Shown here in pieces: positions 7,708 through 15,281 of a DNA stretch of 64,000 bases. Under the pieces are notes generated by a model. It did not search any database. It worked only from the letters and a program-made list of their open reading frames with translations, and was not told the DNA's origin. How positions within the stretch are numbered: position 1 is the stretch's first letter; each line of letters starts with the position of its first letter. Made by a program: the position numbers and the translations under genes. Source of the DNA: Zavarzinia marina (GTDB taxonomy: Bacteria > Pseudomonadota > Alphaproteobacteria > Zavarziniales > Zavarziniaceae); contig NZ_JAKGSB010000004.1 of NCBI RefSeq assembly GCF_021568905.1, positions 124,001 through 188,000 on the forward strand, in the 5' to 3' direction.

Positions 7708-8145
7708 TTAGCGGATCTCCAGCGTCTCTACTTCGCCGCCCGTGGCGTGGTCCAATTGAATGGCGATCCGCACGGCCTCTTCGGCGCTGGCGCCGGCCAT
7801 CATCGCGGCGAGAGCGGCGATTTCCCCCGAACCGCAGGCGTACACGGCGCCCCGGACTGGATAGCATCCCTGTTCGCCGATGATGGTAATCGCCCCGCCC
7901 CGGCTCACGAAAAATCCGTCGGCGGCCGGCGGAACCTCCGCCAATCCGGCAGCGCCGAACCCCCCTTCCTCGACACGCCGAACAACCGCCGCGACGGAAT
8001 CGGCCTGCCCCGAGCACCCGACAAGGCCGCCGCATGGCGCCCGGCCGATTTTCCGGACATGGACGGTCGCTATGCAGCCGCCCTTGCCGGTGCCGAGCGC
8101 GGTATCGGCGGCGATGATGCCGTCCTTGTATGCGACCGTGGTCAT
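7708..8145 (-). CDS. Ntn-hydrolase (proteasome/HslV-like) phage protein
   Basis: 145 residues from ATG 8145. The start MTTVAYKDGIIAAD places a threonine at position 2 or 3, where HslV and proteasome beta subunits carry their catalytic N-terminal Thr, followed by the DG-I-AAD pattern of that fold. Later come GLVGCSGQAD, GAVYACGSGEIAALAAMMAG and a C-terminal EEAVRIAIQLDHATGGEVE helix, matching Ntn-hydrolase order. It lies between large terminase and portal, where many phages place a head-maturation protease. A protease role is inference. The ATG overlaps the terminase TGA by one base. Confidence 0.65.
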   Translation of the reverse strand: MTTVAYKDGIIAADTALGTGKGGCIATVHVRKIGRAPCGGLVGCSGQADSVAAVVRRVEEGGFGAAGLAEVPPAADGFFVSRGGAITIIGEQGCYPVRGAVYACGSGEIAALAAMMAGASAEEAVRIAIQLDHATGGEVETLEIR

Positions 8146-9548
8146 CAGTAGCCCGTCACCCGGTTCCGGTTGTGCCGCCATTCGCCTGTGTCGTAATCCT
8201 CGCGCGGCGGCGTTGTCGCGAACCGTCTCGCCATGATCGCGTAACGCGTGGCGTCCATCGTGTCATCGTGCTCCTTCACGATCCTACCGTCCTTGCGGTG
8301 ATAAAGCCGGAATTCGTCGAACCAATCCGCAAGGTGAGCGAAAACCCGCAGTCGCCCCGTCTCCATTCGGTCCAGCATCTCCATGAGGCCCGCCTCGACG
8401 CCGTTCGAGCCGTCCTCGAACGCCGCGTGTTGTGCCAGCATCCGCATGCCCTGAGCCGTGTATTGCGACTTGAGGGCCTCACCGGACCCCTTGTCGTGCT
8501 GGTACCCGTCATGAGGCCACGCCCAGGGCAGCCAGTCGCCCCATGGCCGCAGCGCGGCGGCATGGATGACCGGGGTTGCCTCCTTGCGCCGATAGACCCG
8601 CGTGACATAGATCACGTCCGCATCACGATCCCATGCGATCGACACGGCAGCGGTCGGGTGATCCCAGCCGAAATCGAGCCCGCCGAGTTGCGGCCACCAT
8701 TCCGGCACAACGAATGGCTCGACCGTGATCAGTTCTTCGGCCACCGGGAAAATCCGGCCGGACCCTAGGATCGGCACGCCCTTGGTCCGCGCCTCTCGTT
8801 CATGGGCCGGGTAGCTCGCGATGATCCGCGCCCTCTCCTCCGCCGGGATATGCTCCGCGTCCTCGATCGTCATGTTCGTGTCGCTGCGATCGGGGCTCTC
8901 CTCCATCAGGAAACGCCGAACGACCTCCGACATGCCCAGCAGCGGTGTGAATGTCAGCCACGCCATGCCCCCGGTCGCGTTGGTCCGCGTCAGCCCCTCC
9001 GTGTAGATCTCCGGCGGCGGCTCCTCATCGAACCAGACCCAGTCGACCGTATCGCCCTGCCATTTCTCGCGGCCCTGCTCGTAATATTTGAGCCGGATCC
9101 GCGACACCCCGCCGGACTCGTGCTTGACCATGATCGTGTCGGCGAGATCCGCGACACCTCGGCTCGGCAACACGTCGGCTATCTCCGCCCGGGGCACCAT
9201 CCCCGTGCCGCGCTGCCCGACCGCGCCAATCAACAGCCGCTGGATCGTGTCGCGCGTCACCTCGCCCGTGACGCCGCCACACCACCCGGTCGTGGGCGAG
9301 GTCCAACGCCGGCCCTCCCACCAATCGGGATATCGCCCGGTGGCGTGGCATACCGCCTCAAACGCGCCGGCGTAGCTCTTGCCCAGCTGGTTGCCAGCCC
9401 TCAGCAGCCGCTCACGATACGTCGCGCCGGCCGCGTGAAACTCGCGCTGCCTGGCGTAGGGCCGGTACATCTCCCATTTGCGCCGGGTGAGCTCCAGCTC
9501 GACGCGCGCCAGCAGCGCGGCTCGGTCAGCCTCGGAGAGCCCCGGCAA
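8145..9548 (-). CDS. terL: Phage terminase large subunit
   Basis: 467 residues, the DNA-packaging motor. The ATPase domain shows a Walker A-like RAGNQLGKSYAG at about residue 50 and a Walker B VDWVWFDEEPP at about residue 165. The C-terminal RNase H-fold nuclease shows LGGLDFGWDHPTAAVS near residue 285 and acidic residues near HDDTMDATRYA. The start is a TTG at 9548, with GAGGAA about 10 bases upstream, and lies inside the end of the small-subunit gene (23-base overlap). A shorter start would cut into conserved sequence. Confidence 0.85.
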   Translation of the reverse strand: MPGLSEADRAALLARVELELTRRKWEMYRPYARQREFHAAGATYRERLLRAGNQLGKSYAGAFEAVCHATGRYPDWWEGRRWTSPTTGWCGGVTGEVTRDTIQRLLIGAVGQRGTGMVPRAEIADVLPSRGVADLADTIMVKHESGGVSRIRLKYYEQGREKWQGDTVDWVWFDEEPPPEIYTEGLTRTNATGGMAWLTFTPLLGMSEVVRRFLMEESPDRSDTNMTIEDAEHIPAEERARIIASYPAHEREARTKGVPILGSGRIFPVAEELITVEPFVVPEWWPQLGGLDFGWDHPTAAVSIAWDRDADVIYVTRVYRRKEATPVIHAAALRPWGDWLPWAWPHDGYQHDKGSGEALKSQYTAQGMRMLAQHAAFEDGSNGVEAGLMEMLDRMETGRLRVFAHLADWFDEFRLYHRKDGRIVKEHDDTMDATRYAIMARRFATTPPREDYDTGEWRHNRNRVTGY

Positions 9549-9828
9549 GGCGCAAAAGTTCCTCAGCGGTCAGGTCGTCAAACGCAGTCCGGTGCAGGAC
9601 CTCCACGGGCAGGCTCGATTTGCCATGACCGCGATCGAGGAGCTCCTTCGCGGCGGACACGCGGGCGGCCTCTGCCTTCGTCGGATCGTTCATGATCGCG
9701 GCGAGCGTATCGAGGGCCTGCGTCGTGTATTTCTGGGCGGCGGCGCGAACATCGGCCGTCACCTTGTTCGGCGTCCCCTTCTGGCGGCCGCCCGTTCTCG
9801 GGCCGCCTGGCTTTCGACCGGCTGCCAT
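9526..9828 (-). CDS. Terminase small subunit-like DNA-binding protein
   Basis: 100 residues from ATG 9828, chosen because AGGAG sits at a good distance upstream and the longer frame runs through the terminator at 9871-9901. The N-terminus is basic and glycine rich (GRKPGGPRTGGRQKGTPNK), followed by a helical core (VRAAAQKYTTQALDTLAAIM, EAARVSAAKELLDRGHGK). Proteins of this pattern precede large terminase genes in many phages and are regarded as the DNA-recognising small subunit. First gene of the late operon. Confidence 0.6.
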   Translation of the reverse strand: MAAGRKPGGPRTGGRQKGTPNKVTADVRAAAQKYTTQALDTLAAIMNDPTKAEAARVSAAKELLDRGHGKSSLPVEVLHRTAFDDLTAEELLRLAGALRG

Positions 9829-9870
9829 TTCCACTCGCTCCTGTTTTTCAAATCCGCGCCGCGCAAACAA

Positions 9871-9901
9871 AAAGCCCGCTCGGATTTCTCCGGCGGGCTT
9901 T
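9871..9901 (-). terminator. Leftward intrinsic terminator upstream of the late operon
   Basis: AAAGCCCGC (9871-9879) pairs with GCGGGCTTT (9893-9901), with a CGG/CCG inner stem in the loop. Read leftward, the stem is followed by GCTTTTTG. It lies between the presumed late promoter region and the terminase gene, the position of a terminator that a late antiterminator would overcome. Confidence 0.7.
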
Positions 9902-10013
9902 GGACGCAGTAAGTCCGGGACAAGATGCACTGTTTTTCGCGGAGCTGTCAACAATATCTTGGGGCGCGCGGCATTCATTCGCCCGCATCGGCACGATCGC
10001 GATCAATAATTTT

Positions 10014-10027
10014 GTTCAATTTTGAAC
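10014..10027. promoter_or_regulatory. Palindrome GTTCAATTTTGAAC, candidate operator
   Basis: GTTCAA and TTGAAC flank two T residues in an AT-rich patch between the late operon and the rightward helix-turn-helix gene. A related GTTCGA...TCGAAC palindrome follows that gene at 10843-10859. A binding site for the encoded HTH protein is an inference. Confidence 0.5.
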
Positions 10028-10035
10028 GATTATGC

Positions 10036-10050
10036 TGGACACGATGTCCA
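10036..10050. promoter_or_regulatory. Palindrome TGGACACGATGTCCA, candidate operator
   Basis: Perfect 6-base arms TGGACA/TGTCCA around CGA, centred about 22 bases from the neighbouring palindrome (about two helical turns). It lies in the divergent intergenic region 9829-10121, where rightward and leftward promoters must start. Confidence 0.5.
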
Positions 10051-10121
10051 TTTTTGTACATGATGAACGGGCGTTGAAGGGGACGGATGGTCCGCCCCCA
10101 ACGCACCGGAGGAAAAGGCGA

Positions 10122-10208
10122 ATGTCCTACGAGACCATTAGCCTGATCCTGCAAGCCGCTCAGGTGGTGATCGGGTTGGCAGCTTTGGCCACCACACTGA
10201 AACTGTAA
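10122..10208 (+). CDS. 28-residue hydrophobic membrane peptide
   Basis: A micro-gene starting with ATG 10122, with GGAGGAA seven to eight bases upstream. The peptide MSYETISLILQ...ATTLKL has one continuous hydrophobic stretch from about residue 6 to 26, long enough to span a membrane. It precedes the HTH gene in the same direction, with a GC hairpin (10215-10242) between them. The strong ribosome-binding site is the main evidence for expression. Function unknown; small phage membrane peptides often act in exclusion or lysis timing, but nothing here decides that. Confidence 0.5.
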   Translation: MSYETISLILQAAQVVIGLAALATTLKL

Positions 10209-10214
10209 GCAGTC

Positions 10215-10242
10215 GCCCGGCCGGCTGAAAGGTCGGCCGGGC
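10215..10242 (+). other. GC-rich hairpin between micro-gene and HTH gene
   Basis: GCCCGGCCG (10215-10223) and CGGCCGGGC (10234-10242) form a 9-bp stem with a 10-base loop. No T run follows, so it is more likely an mRNA-stability or translation element than an intrinsic terminator. Confidence 0.4.
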
Positions 10243-10269
10243 ACCCGGACCCAATATAGGACGAAGATC

Positions 10270-10743
10270 ATGGAAGCGAAAGATTTCTGCGCCTGGCTGA
10301 ACCATATGAAATTCAACGACTCCGAGGCCGGCCGCCGCCTCGGCATTTCGCGGACGACCATCATCAAGTACAAGTCGTCTGGGGCCCCCGAGCACATCGC
10401 GCTCGCCTGCGCCGCCCTGGCTTTCGGGCTGCCCGCATGGCAACGCCCCGCTCCGACTCCACTCGGCTATTATGAGATTTGGTGGCGCGACAACGACGGC
10501 CGCCTTGTGCGCCCCCATCGCGGTCCGAACGACGGAATCGGCACGACTTATACTTTCGGCGAGGTCGATCATGCCCGCGAGGCGATCAGACACGCCTATG
10601 ATGTCCGCCGGGCCCAAGCCGAAAAGACTGCCTATCCCGCGCGTAAGGACTACGCCACCCCGGCCGGCATTCCGCCGGCGAAACAGGGCCGCCTCGGGAT
10701 CAAGCGCATTGTCGGTGGGTTGCCCGTCGAAGAAATCGAGTGA
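10270..10743 (+). CDS. Helix-turn-helix phage regulator
   Basis: 157 residues. Residues 1-45 form a helix-turn-helix (FCAWLNHMKFNDSEAGRRLGISRTTIIKYKSSGAPEHIALACAAL), of the type seen in small phage regulators. The remainder (GYYEIWWRDNDGRLVRP, FGEVDHAREAIRHAYDVRRAQ) is of unknown fold. It is the only sizeable rightward gene between the two leftward operons and is flanked by palindromes and hairpins, suggesting control of late or replication transcription. A weak AGGACGA precedes the ATG. Confidence 0.6.
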   Translation: MEAKDFCAWLNHMKFNDSEAGRRLGISRTTIIKYKSSGAPEHIALACAALAFGLPAWQRPAPTPLGYYEIWWRDNDGRLVRPHRGPNDGIGTTYTFGEVDHAREAIRHAYDVRRAQAEKTAYPARKDYATPAGIPPAKQGRLGIKRIVGGLPVEEIE

Positions 10744-10765
10744 CGAGCCCACCGCCCAAAGAGAA

Positions 10766-10785
10766 GGGGCGCCCGCAGGCGCCCC
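10766..10785 (+). terminator. Terminator after the HTH gene
   Basis: GGGGCGCC (10766-10773) and GGCGCCCC (10778-10785) form a perfect 8-bp stem with a CGCA loop, followed by ATTTTG. It begins 23 bases after the stop and would end rightward transcription before it meets the leftward replication operon. Confidence 0.65.
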
Positions 10786-10842
10786 ATTTTGCGGGGCTCA
10801 GCCCCTTCCCAACCAAGGCCGCAGCCTTCGCGGGTCAGCGAT

Positions 10843-10859
10843 GTTCGATTTTGTCGAAC
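10843..10859. promoter_or_regulatory. Palindrome GTTCGA-TTTTG-TCGAAC
   Basis: Two 6-base arms around a 5-base AT-rich spacer, similar in sequence to the palindrome at 10014-10027. It lies in the roughly 160-base gap between the terminator at 10785 and the end of the leftward operon at 10948. No gene is supported there. Confidence 0.4.
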
Positions 10860-10947
10860 CCAGACAGCCTCCCGCCGTAGCGGAGCATTGTCAAGCGCCG
10901 CCTGGCCGAGATGGCACCGTCTGACCGGCGACGGACGTGAGCCACGG

Positions 10948-11418
10948 CTACATCCCACGCCACGCGACGAGCCGATCCAACCCGCTCCGCAGATACACCA
11001 TCAATCGGGTCCGGCCATCCCAGACGCAGACCCGCTGCACGGTGGCCGCAAACCCACCCATCGCCCGCATGGCCTCGGAATACAGCCGCCACGCATCCGC
11101 CTGCTGCTCGCTCATTTCGTCGTCCCCACCCAGGGCGCCGTAGCTGCCAATCACCCGTGGCGCCGCTCCCGATCTGTGGTGCACCGCCCGCAGCCAGAGG
11201 GCGGCATCGAGGCGGCGCTTGGCCTCGTCGCTGTCCGGCCTCCCCAAATGTCCATCATTGTACAATCGATCGACCTCGCAGGTGTCGCGGTATACCCGGA
11301 CCATGAGGCCGGCCTTGGCCTCCGGCGCCTGCCGGACCTCGGACGGGCGGAGGTCGGGCGCCGTCACATGGGCCATGGGTTGGGCCGCCATCACAGCCCG
11401 CTTGCGCCGCCGCCTCAT
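10948..11418 (-). CDS. DUF6456-like phage regulatory protein
   Basis: 156 residues from ATG 11418, which overlaps the stop of the upstream gene (ATGA); an in-frame ATG at 11478 is less likely. A basic N-terminus (MRRRRKRAV) is followed by a helical core (DEAKRRLDAALWLRAV, VIGSYGALGG, DAWRLYSEAMRAM) and the end RLMVYLRSGLDRLVAW. This matches the order of DUF6456-type alphaproteobacterial proteins (AAERLRxD, PRVTASY, LRLALDxLARHY). As the last gene of the replication operon just before the late module it occupies a typical antiterminator position. That function is inference. Confidence 0.5.
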   Translation of the reverse strand: MRRRRKRAVMAAQPMAHVTAPDLRPSEVRQAPEAKAGLMVRVYRDTCEVDRLYNDGHLGRPDSDEAKRRLDAALWLRAVHHRSGAAPRVIGSYGALGGDDEMSEQQADAWRLYSEAMRAMGGFAATVQRVCVWDGRTRLMVYLRSGLDRLVAWRGM

Positions 11419-11615
11419 CGCTCTCTCCTTTGCCCGTATCGCTCGTTTGCCCAGGCCGTCATCCCCCGGGAAAGCCACTCGCTGCCGATTTCATCGGGCC
11501 TGGCCACGACGATCCCGTGCCGCTGCCATGCGTCGCGCTTGGCCTGCTCTACTTCCTCGGGATCCATCCGCCTCTCGCCGTGAAACCGAGACAGGCTGCT
11601 CCGAAGGGCCGTCAT
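11415..11615 (-). CDS. Small phage protein, unknown function
   Basis: 66 residues from ATG 11615, preceded by GGGGAGG at a normal distance; a shorter start at 11567 has a weaker site. The sequence is charged and helical (DPEEVEQAKRDAWQRHGIVVARPDEIGSEWL, MTAWANERYGQRRER). Such short proteins commonly follow primase genes in phage replication operons. It ends coupled by ATGA to the DUF6456-like gene. No domain is recognised. Confidence 0.5.
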   Translation of the reverse strand: MTALRSSLSRFHGERRMDPEEVEQAKRDAWQRHGIVVARPDEIGSEWLSRGMTAWANERYGQRRER

Positions 11616-11661
11616 TGGGGTGGCCTCCCCGACCAGAGTTCGGGATTCTCTTCCGCCCAGG

Positions 11662-12588
11662 TCATGCCGCCGCGCTCTCCTCTCGGTGGATGTCGTTCCA
11701 GTCCGCCCCCGCCCGATCAGGGATGAACACCTCGACCGCCAGCCCTCTCCGCCACAGGACCGACGCCAACGCATTGGCTGCGTGCTGGCCGGTGAACGAC
11801 AGGTCGTTGTCCCCGAAGATCAGGATTTTCTTCACGCCGGGCGGCGGCGTGAACTTGACCATGTTTCCCGCGCTCAGCGCCGACCAGACGGGGATATTCC
11901 ACATGGCGGCACACGACAGCGCGGTCTCGATCCCCTCGGCAATGCCCAGCGTCTCGCCCGGGTCGAACAGATGCACACAGGCCCCAGGCTCCAACCCCCC
12001 CGGCATCAGCTGCTTCGGCTTTTCGATCGCGGCCTTCTGGCCATCTCGCGTCAGGTACGTCCGGTGGATCTGGCACGCGCTGCCGCCCGGCGCCCGCACG
12101 ATCGCCAGCATTCCCGGATGTTCGGTCACCGGCGGCCCCTTGTGCCTGAGGCGGTCTATCGACCTCAGGTCGCGGCAGTACGATCCGGCCCCCGTCCTGC
12201 CACGCAGGTATTTCCAGACGTGGTCACCCTCTTCCACCCGCGTGGATGCCAGCCACAGCGATTTCATCGCCTGGTGCATTTCCCGCTCCGATCGCGGCGC
12301 CTTCGGGGGCGTGGGGCGAACGTCACCGGCGATGTCCTCAACCATCTGGGCGGCCGTCTGGAAATCGCAGCCCTTGACCGCCATGATGAGCGATATCCCA
12401 TCCCCGGCGCCGCACTGGTTGCAGATCCAGCCTCCGGCCCCCTGAAAATCCGTGAACCGGAATCGGTCCTTGCCGCCGCAGGCCGGGCATGGGCCATGTT
12501 TGCCCGTCAGGTAGCTTTCGGCCACCCCGAGTTGCGACAGTATCCCGCGCCATTTTCCGCGCGCGACATCCCTCACAGGCTCACGCAT
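11662..12588 (-). CDS. Phage DNA primase (zinc ribbon + Toprim)
   Basis: 308 residues. The N-terminal zinc ribbon shows CPACGGKDRF and CNQCGAGDGI at about residues 34-62, the P4/T7-type primase zinc finger. A Toprim domain follows: LGIAEGIETALS near residue 215 contains the conserved glutamate, and ILIFGDNDLS near 260 contains the D-x-D pair that binds metal. No helicase domain is fused, so priming is separated from the SF2 helicase encoded just upstream. The ATG overlaps the helicase stop by 8 bases. Confidence 0.8.
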   Translation of the reverse strand: MREPVRDVARGKWRGILSQLGVAESYLTGKHGPCPACGGKDRFRFTDFQGAGGWICNQCGAGDGISLIMAVKGCDFQTAAQMVEDIAGDVRPTPPKAPRSEREMHQAMKSLWLASTRVEEGDHVWKYLRGRTGAGSYCRDLRSIDRLRHKGPPVTEHPGMLAIVRAPGGSACQIHRTYLTRDGQKAAIEKPKQLMPGGLEPGACVHLFDPGETLGIAEGIETALSCAAMWNIPVWSALSAGNMVKFTPPPGVKKILIFGDNDLSFTGQHAANALASVLWRRGLAVEVFIPDRAGADWNDIHREESAAA

Positions 12589-14065
12589 GCGCCGCCCTCC
12601 GCTTCTGACTTTTCGCCCATTTGATTTGCAGATACCTGACGTAGGCCCGGACTTCCGGTGTCGGCGCGATCGGCCTTTCGATCAGTCCGCGCGGCCCGCT
12701 GCCGAATTTTTCCCGGTACCTGTTGGCCGCCCAGCCCCGCTGATAGCCGCGCTCGTCGCAGATCCCGAGAAACCCCGAATACCACCTCTGCTTGGTCGCT
12801 TGATCCGCCTCTGCCTTCGCCGCCTTCGCGCGCTTCGCCCCAAGCTCGACGAGCTCGCCGTCGACCGTCTCAACGTCACTGAATCGCTCGGGTTTGTGCC
12901 CGCAGGCAGGGCAGACCGGCGATTTCGCGGGCTTGAGAAAGGCGCAGGCCGGGCATTCCTTCGGCAGCGGCTGCGCCTTGTCAGGCCCCCCGCCCGAGGC
13001 AGCACGCGGCCTCCCATCGTCAAGCGCGTCGTGCTCGATGTCGGTCACGAAACCCAGCCGAAGCGTCGTGTCCGAATGATCGAGGATCAGCGCATGATCC
13101 TTGCCCGGTGCGGGTCGAAGGGCCCGGCCGATAATTTGCGTGTAGAGCATTTCGGATTTCGTCGGGCGCGCGAGAATGAGACACCGAACGTCCCAATCAA
13201 CGCCGGTGGTCAGCACCCCGACGTTGCACACCACCTGGATCGCGCCATCCCTGAACAGTCGCTCGACGCGCGCCCGCTCGTCCAAGGGCGTGTAGGCGTC
13301 GACGTAGCCTGTCGATACCCCTGCTGCCTCGAATTGGGCCTGCAATGCCCGTGCATGCGCCCGATCCACGGCGAAGCACAGCGTCGGCCGGCCCTCGCCC
13401 TTCTCGCACCACGTCGTCACGACGTCGGCGACAAGCTGCGGCGCCGCCATTGCCTCACCAAGCTGATCCTGCTGATAGTCTCCCGCCGTGATCTTGACCC
13501 CGGTCAAGTCCGGGTGCGACGGCGCGAAAACCCTGAACGGCGACAGGTATCCCGCGTCGATCAACTCTCGCGTCGTCGCGCCGATGATCAGGTCGTCGTA
13601 GACTCTCCCAAGCCCCTTGGACCACGGCGTCGCGGAGAGCCCGATCACCGGGATTTTTGCCCACTCCCCGGCCATCCGGCGCCACAGGCTCTCCGACTTG
13701 ACATGCGCCTCGTCCACGATCACCAGGCCGGCCTCGGGAGCATCGCCCCGCCTCGCCAGGGTTTGAACCGACGCCACCTGCACCGGCCGCGACCAGTCCG
13801 TCAGCGGATGGCTGGCCTGGATCACCCCGACATCGGCGATCCCAACGTCCCAGAACGCGTTGACGGTCTGGTCGATCAGCGAGATCGCCGGCACGCAGAA
13901 AATCGCCCGCCGGCCCTTGTTCCGGGCCATCTCGATGATCGCGGCCGCGAGACGCGTCTTCCCCGCCCCTGTCGGGAGCTTGACCATCGGCCGGCGCCGT
14001 CCCCCAGCCAGGGATGAGCGAAGCATCCGGATTGTGCGGGCCTGGTGCGGGCGAAGGTCGATCAT
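12581..14065 (-). CDS. Phage SF2 DEAH-box helicase
   Basis: 494 residues. Motif I is KLPTGAGKTRLAAA (about residue 30), motif II VIVDEAHV, motif III GLSATPWSKG and motif VI QIIGRALRPAPGKDH, giving a complete two-domain superfamily 2 engine. After it lies a four-cysteine zinc knuckle (CPACAFLKPAKSPVCPACG) and a helical C-terminal region. Such helicases act in phage replication or replisome loading. The start overlaps the upstream stop by ATGA, and the stop lies inside the primase start. Confidence 0.85.
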   Translation of the reverse strand: MIDLRPHQARTIRMLRSSLAGGRRRPMVKLPTGAGKTRLAAAIIEMARNKGRRAIFCVPAISLIDQTVNAFWDVGIADVGVIQASHPLTDWSRPVQVASVQTLARRGDAPEAGLVIVDEAHVKSESLWRRMAGEWAKIPVIGLSATPWSKGLGRVYDDLIIGATTRELIDAGYLSPFRVFAPSHPDLTGVKITAGDYQQDQLGEAMAAPQLVADVVTTWCEKGEGRPTLCFAVDRAHARALQAQFEAAGVSTGYVDAYTPLDERARVERLFRDGAIQVVCNVGVLTTGVDWDVRCLILARPTKSEMLYTQIIGRALRPAPGKDHALILDHSDTTLRLGFVTDIEHDALDDGRPRAASGGGPDKAQPLPKECPACAFLKPAKSPVCPACGHKPERFSDVETVDGELVELGAKRAKAAKAEADQATKQRWYSGFLGICDERGYQRGWAANRYREKFGSGPRGLIERPIAPTPEVRAYVRYLQIKWAKSQKRRAAHA

Positions 14066-14670
14066 GAGACCTCACCGGTTTCACGGTCGAACGGGCACGC
14101 GTCGGGGGTAGCCCTATCCTGAGAGGTTTGAGATATATCCCAACCAAGGAAACTCCTTCCCTGGGAGGGTATATCTCTGGCCTCTGGAATATGGGCTTTA
14201 TCCTCTTTATCAACCATTGGGTTTGATGGGGGGTTAACCCCCACCGTTTTCCCGTTGGTTTTGCCTCTGGGTTTACCGGACGCCCTATCCGACGCCTTAC
14301 CCGAATGAGACAGTTTTGGATTGCCACCCCGTTTTCCATTTTCGCGATCGGCATCCGCCTTGGCCTTATCTCGGACCATCCGGCGAGAGTAGATGACACC
14401 TTCGTCGTCCCGGCTGAATACCCCGGCCTCTTCCAGTTCCTGCAGCAACGCCGCAATCTCTCTTTCAGCCCCGCCGAGTAGCCCGGTCAGTTGTCGCGTG
14501 GTCGGCGCCCGACCGTTCACCAACAGGTGGCCATAGGGTTCGGCTTCATGCATCACGCCCAGCACGGCGACCCACAGGCCCTGCGCCGCGAATGAGCACA
14601 TGCGCAGTGCCGGATCGGCCCGCCAGTCGGACGGATACCATTTCAGCCAAGGGGTTCGTTTGCTGCTCAC
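14062..14670 (-). CDS. Winged-helix phage replication protein (DUF1376-like)
   Basis: 202 residues, GTG start overlapping the previous stop (GTGA). N-terminal WLKWYPSDWRADPALRMCS, GLWVAVLGVMHEAEPYGHLL and LTGLLGGAEREIAALLQELEEAGVFSRDDEGVIYSRRM form the winged-helix domain seen in phage replication-initiation proteins. The second half (residues 110-200) is lysine/serine/glycine rich and probably disordered, ending in CPFDRETGEVS. It is immediately upstream of the helicase, fitting a role in origin recognition or helicase loading. Confidence 0.6.
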   Translation of the reverse strand: MSSKRTPWLKWYPSDWRADPALRMCSFAAQGLWVAVLGVMHEAEPYGHLLVNGRAPTTRQLTGLLGGAEREIAALLQELEEAGVFSRDDEGVIYSRRMVRDKAKADADRENGKRGGNPKLSHSGKASDRASGKPRGKTNGKTVGVNPPSNPMVDKEDKAHIPEARDIPSQGRSFLGWDISQTSQDRATPDACPFDRETGEVS

Positions 14671-14831
14671 CGCCCCGCCTCCACTTCACGGCGCAGCTGC
14701 TCGTGCAGGGCCTCTGTGACGAGGCGCCTCCCCCTCTCCGCTCGCCCGGTCACGGACATGATCCGGGCTTGGCGCTTGGCCTCGACCAGCGAGGGGGGCG
14801 GTTTCAGCGGCGCGGTGTCGTGGGTGGCCAT
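14667..14831 (-). CDS. Small basic phage protein
   Basis: 54 residues from ATG 14831 (MATHDTAPLKPP). The C-terminal two thirds form a charged helix (SLVEAKRQARIMSVTGRAERGRRLVTEALHEQLRREVEAG). Its stop is coupled to the following GTG. A longer frame to 14891 would overlap the GapR-like gene and has no better start signal. Function unknown; position suggests a replication accessory protein. Confidence 0.45.
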   Translation of the reverse strand: MATHDTAPLKPPPSLVEAKRQARIMSVTGRAERGRRLVTEALHEQLRREVEAGR

Positions 14832-14838
14832 GGACTTC

Positions 14839-15165
14839 TTATCCTTGGTCGGCCCACCGAAACAGGTCCATGCCTGCGGCCTTCGACACACGTTTGATCG
14901 CCGCCAGCTTTTCTTCCGCTACCCCGGCCTTATCGTCTTTCCGGAGTTTCGCGACTTCCTGCATGGCCTTGATTTCGAAGGGCGTGAACATAGCCTCTTT
15001 GGCCTCCGCCTTGAGTGCGGAGACGTCGTCTTTCACGCGATCCGCCTCCCGGAGGAGATTTTCGAAGCGGTCGACGTAGCCAGCGATTTGGCGCTCGCCT
15101 TTCAGGTCGAAAACCTTGGCTAGGTCTCGTTCCGGCCGCTCACTACGGCCCGGCTCAATGTCCAT
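14839..15165 (-). CDS. GapR/DUF2312-family DNA-binding protein, phage-encoded
   Basis: 108 residues from ATG 15165, with GAGGTG five to six bases upstream (a GTG at 15177 is the alternative). The core QIAGYVDRFENLLREADRVKDDVSALKAEAKEAMFTP followed by EIKAMQEVAKLRKDDK reproduces the GapR signature (IERIERLEEEK..I...I.EVYAEAKG.GFD.KALRKI.RLRK.D). GapR is an alphaproteobacterial nucleoid protein that binds overtwisted DNA ahead of forks and aids topoisomerases. A copy in a phage replication operon suggests a role in phage DNA replication. The final residues (DLFRWADQG) differ from cellular GapR. Confidence 0.7.
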   Translation of the reverse strand: MDIEPGRSERPERDLAKVFDLKGERQIAGYVDRFENLLREADRVKDDVSALKAEAKEAMFTPFEIKAMQEVAKLRKDDKAGVAEEKLAAIKRVSKAAGMDLFRWADQG

Positions 15166-15186
15166 GAGACACCTCACAGAAAATGC

Positions 15187-15215
15187 GCCCCGGCCGGCTC
15201 GTCACCAGCCGGGGC
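15187..15215 (-). terminator. GC hairpin between first two replication genes
   Basis: GCCCCGGC (15187-15194) pairs with GCCGGGGC (15208-15215); read leftward it is followed by GCATTTTCTG. The short interrupted T stretch makes it a weak or attenuating terminator just before the GapR-like gene. The surrounding 15166-15281 holds nothing else. Confidence 0.4.
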
Positions 15216-15281
15216 AGTTGAGGGGAGGGCCGCTTGGTCACCCGGTGCGGCGCCGGGATGGGTTGATCGGGGAACCATCAC

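Noticed and set aside
13455-14456. 333-residue frame over helicase and replication genes
   Set aside because: It spans two well-supported genes in another frame and shows no motif.
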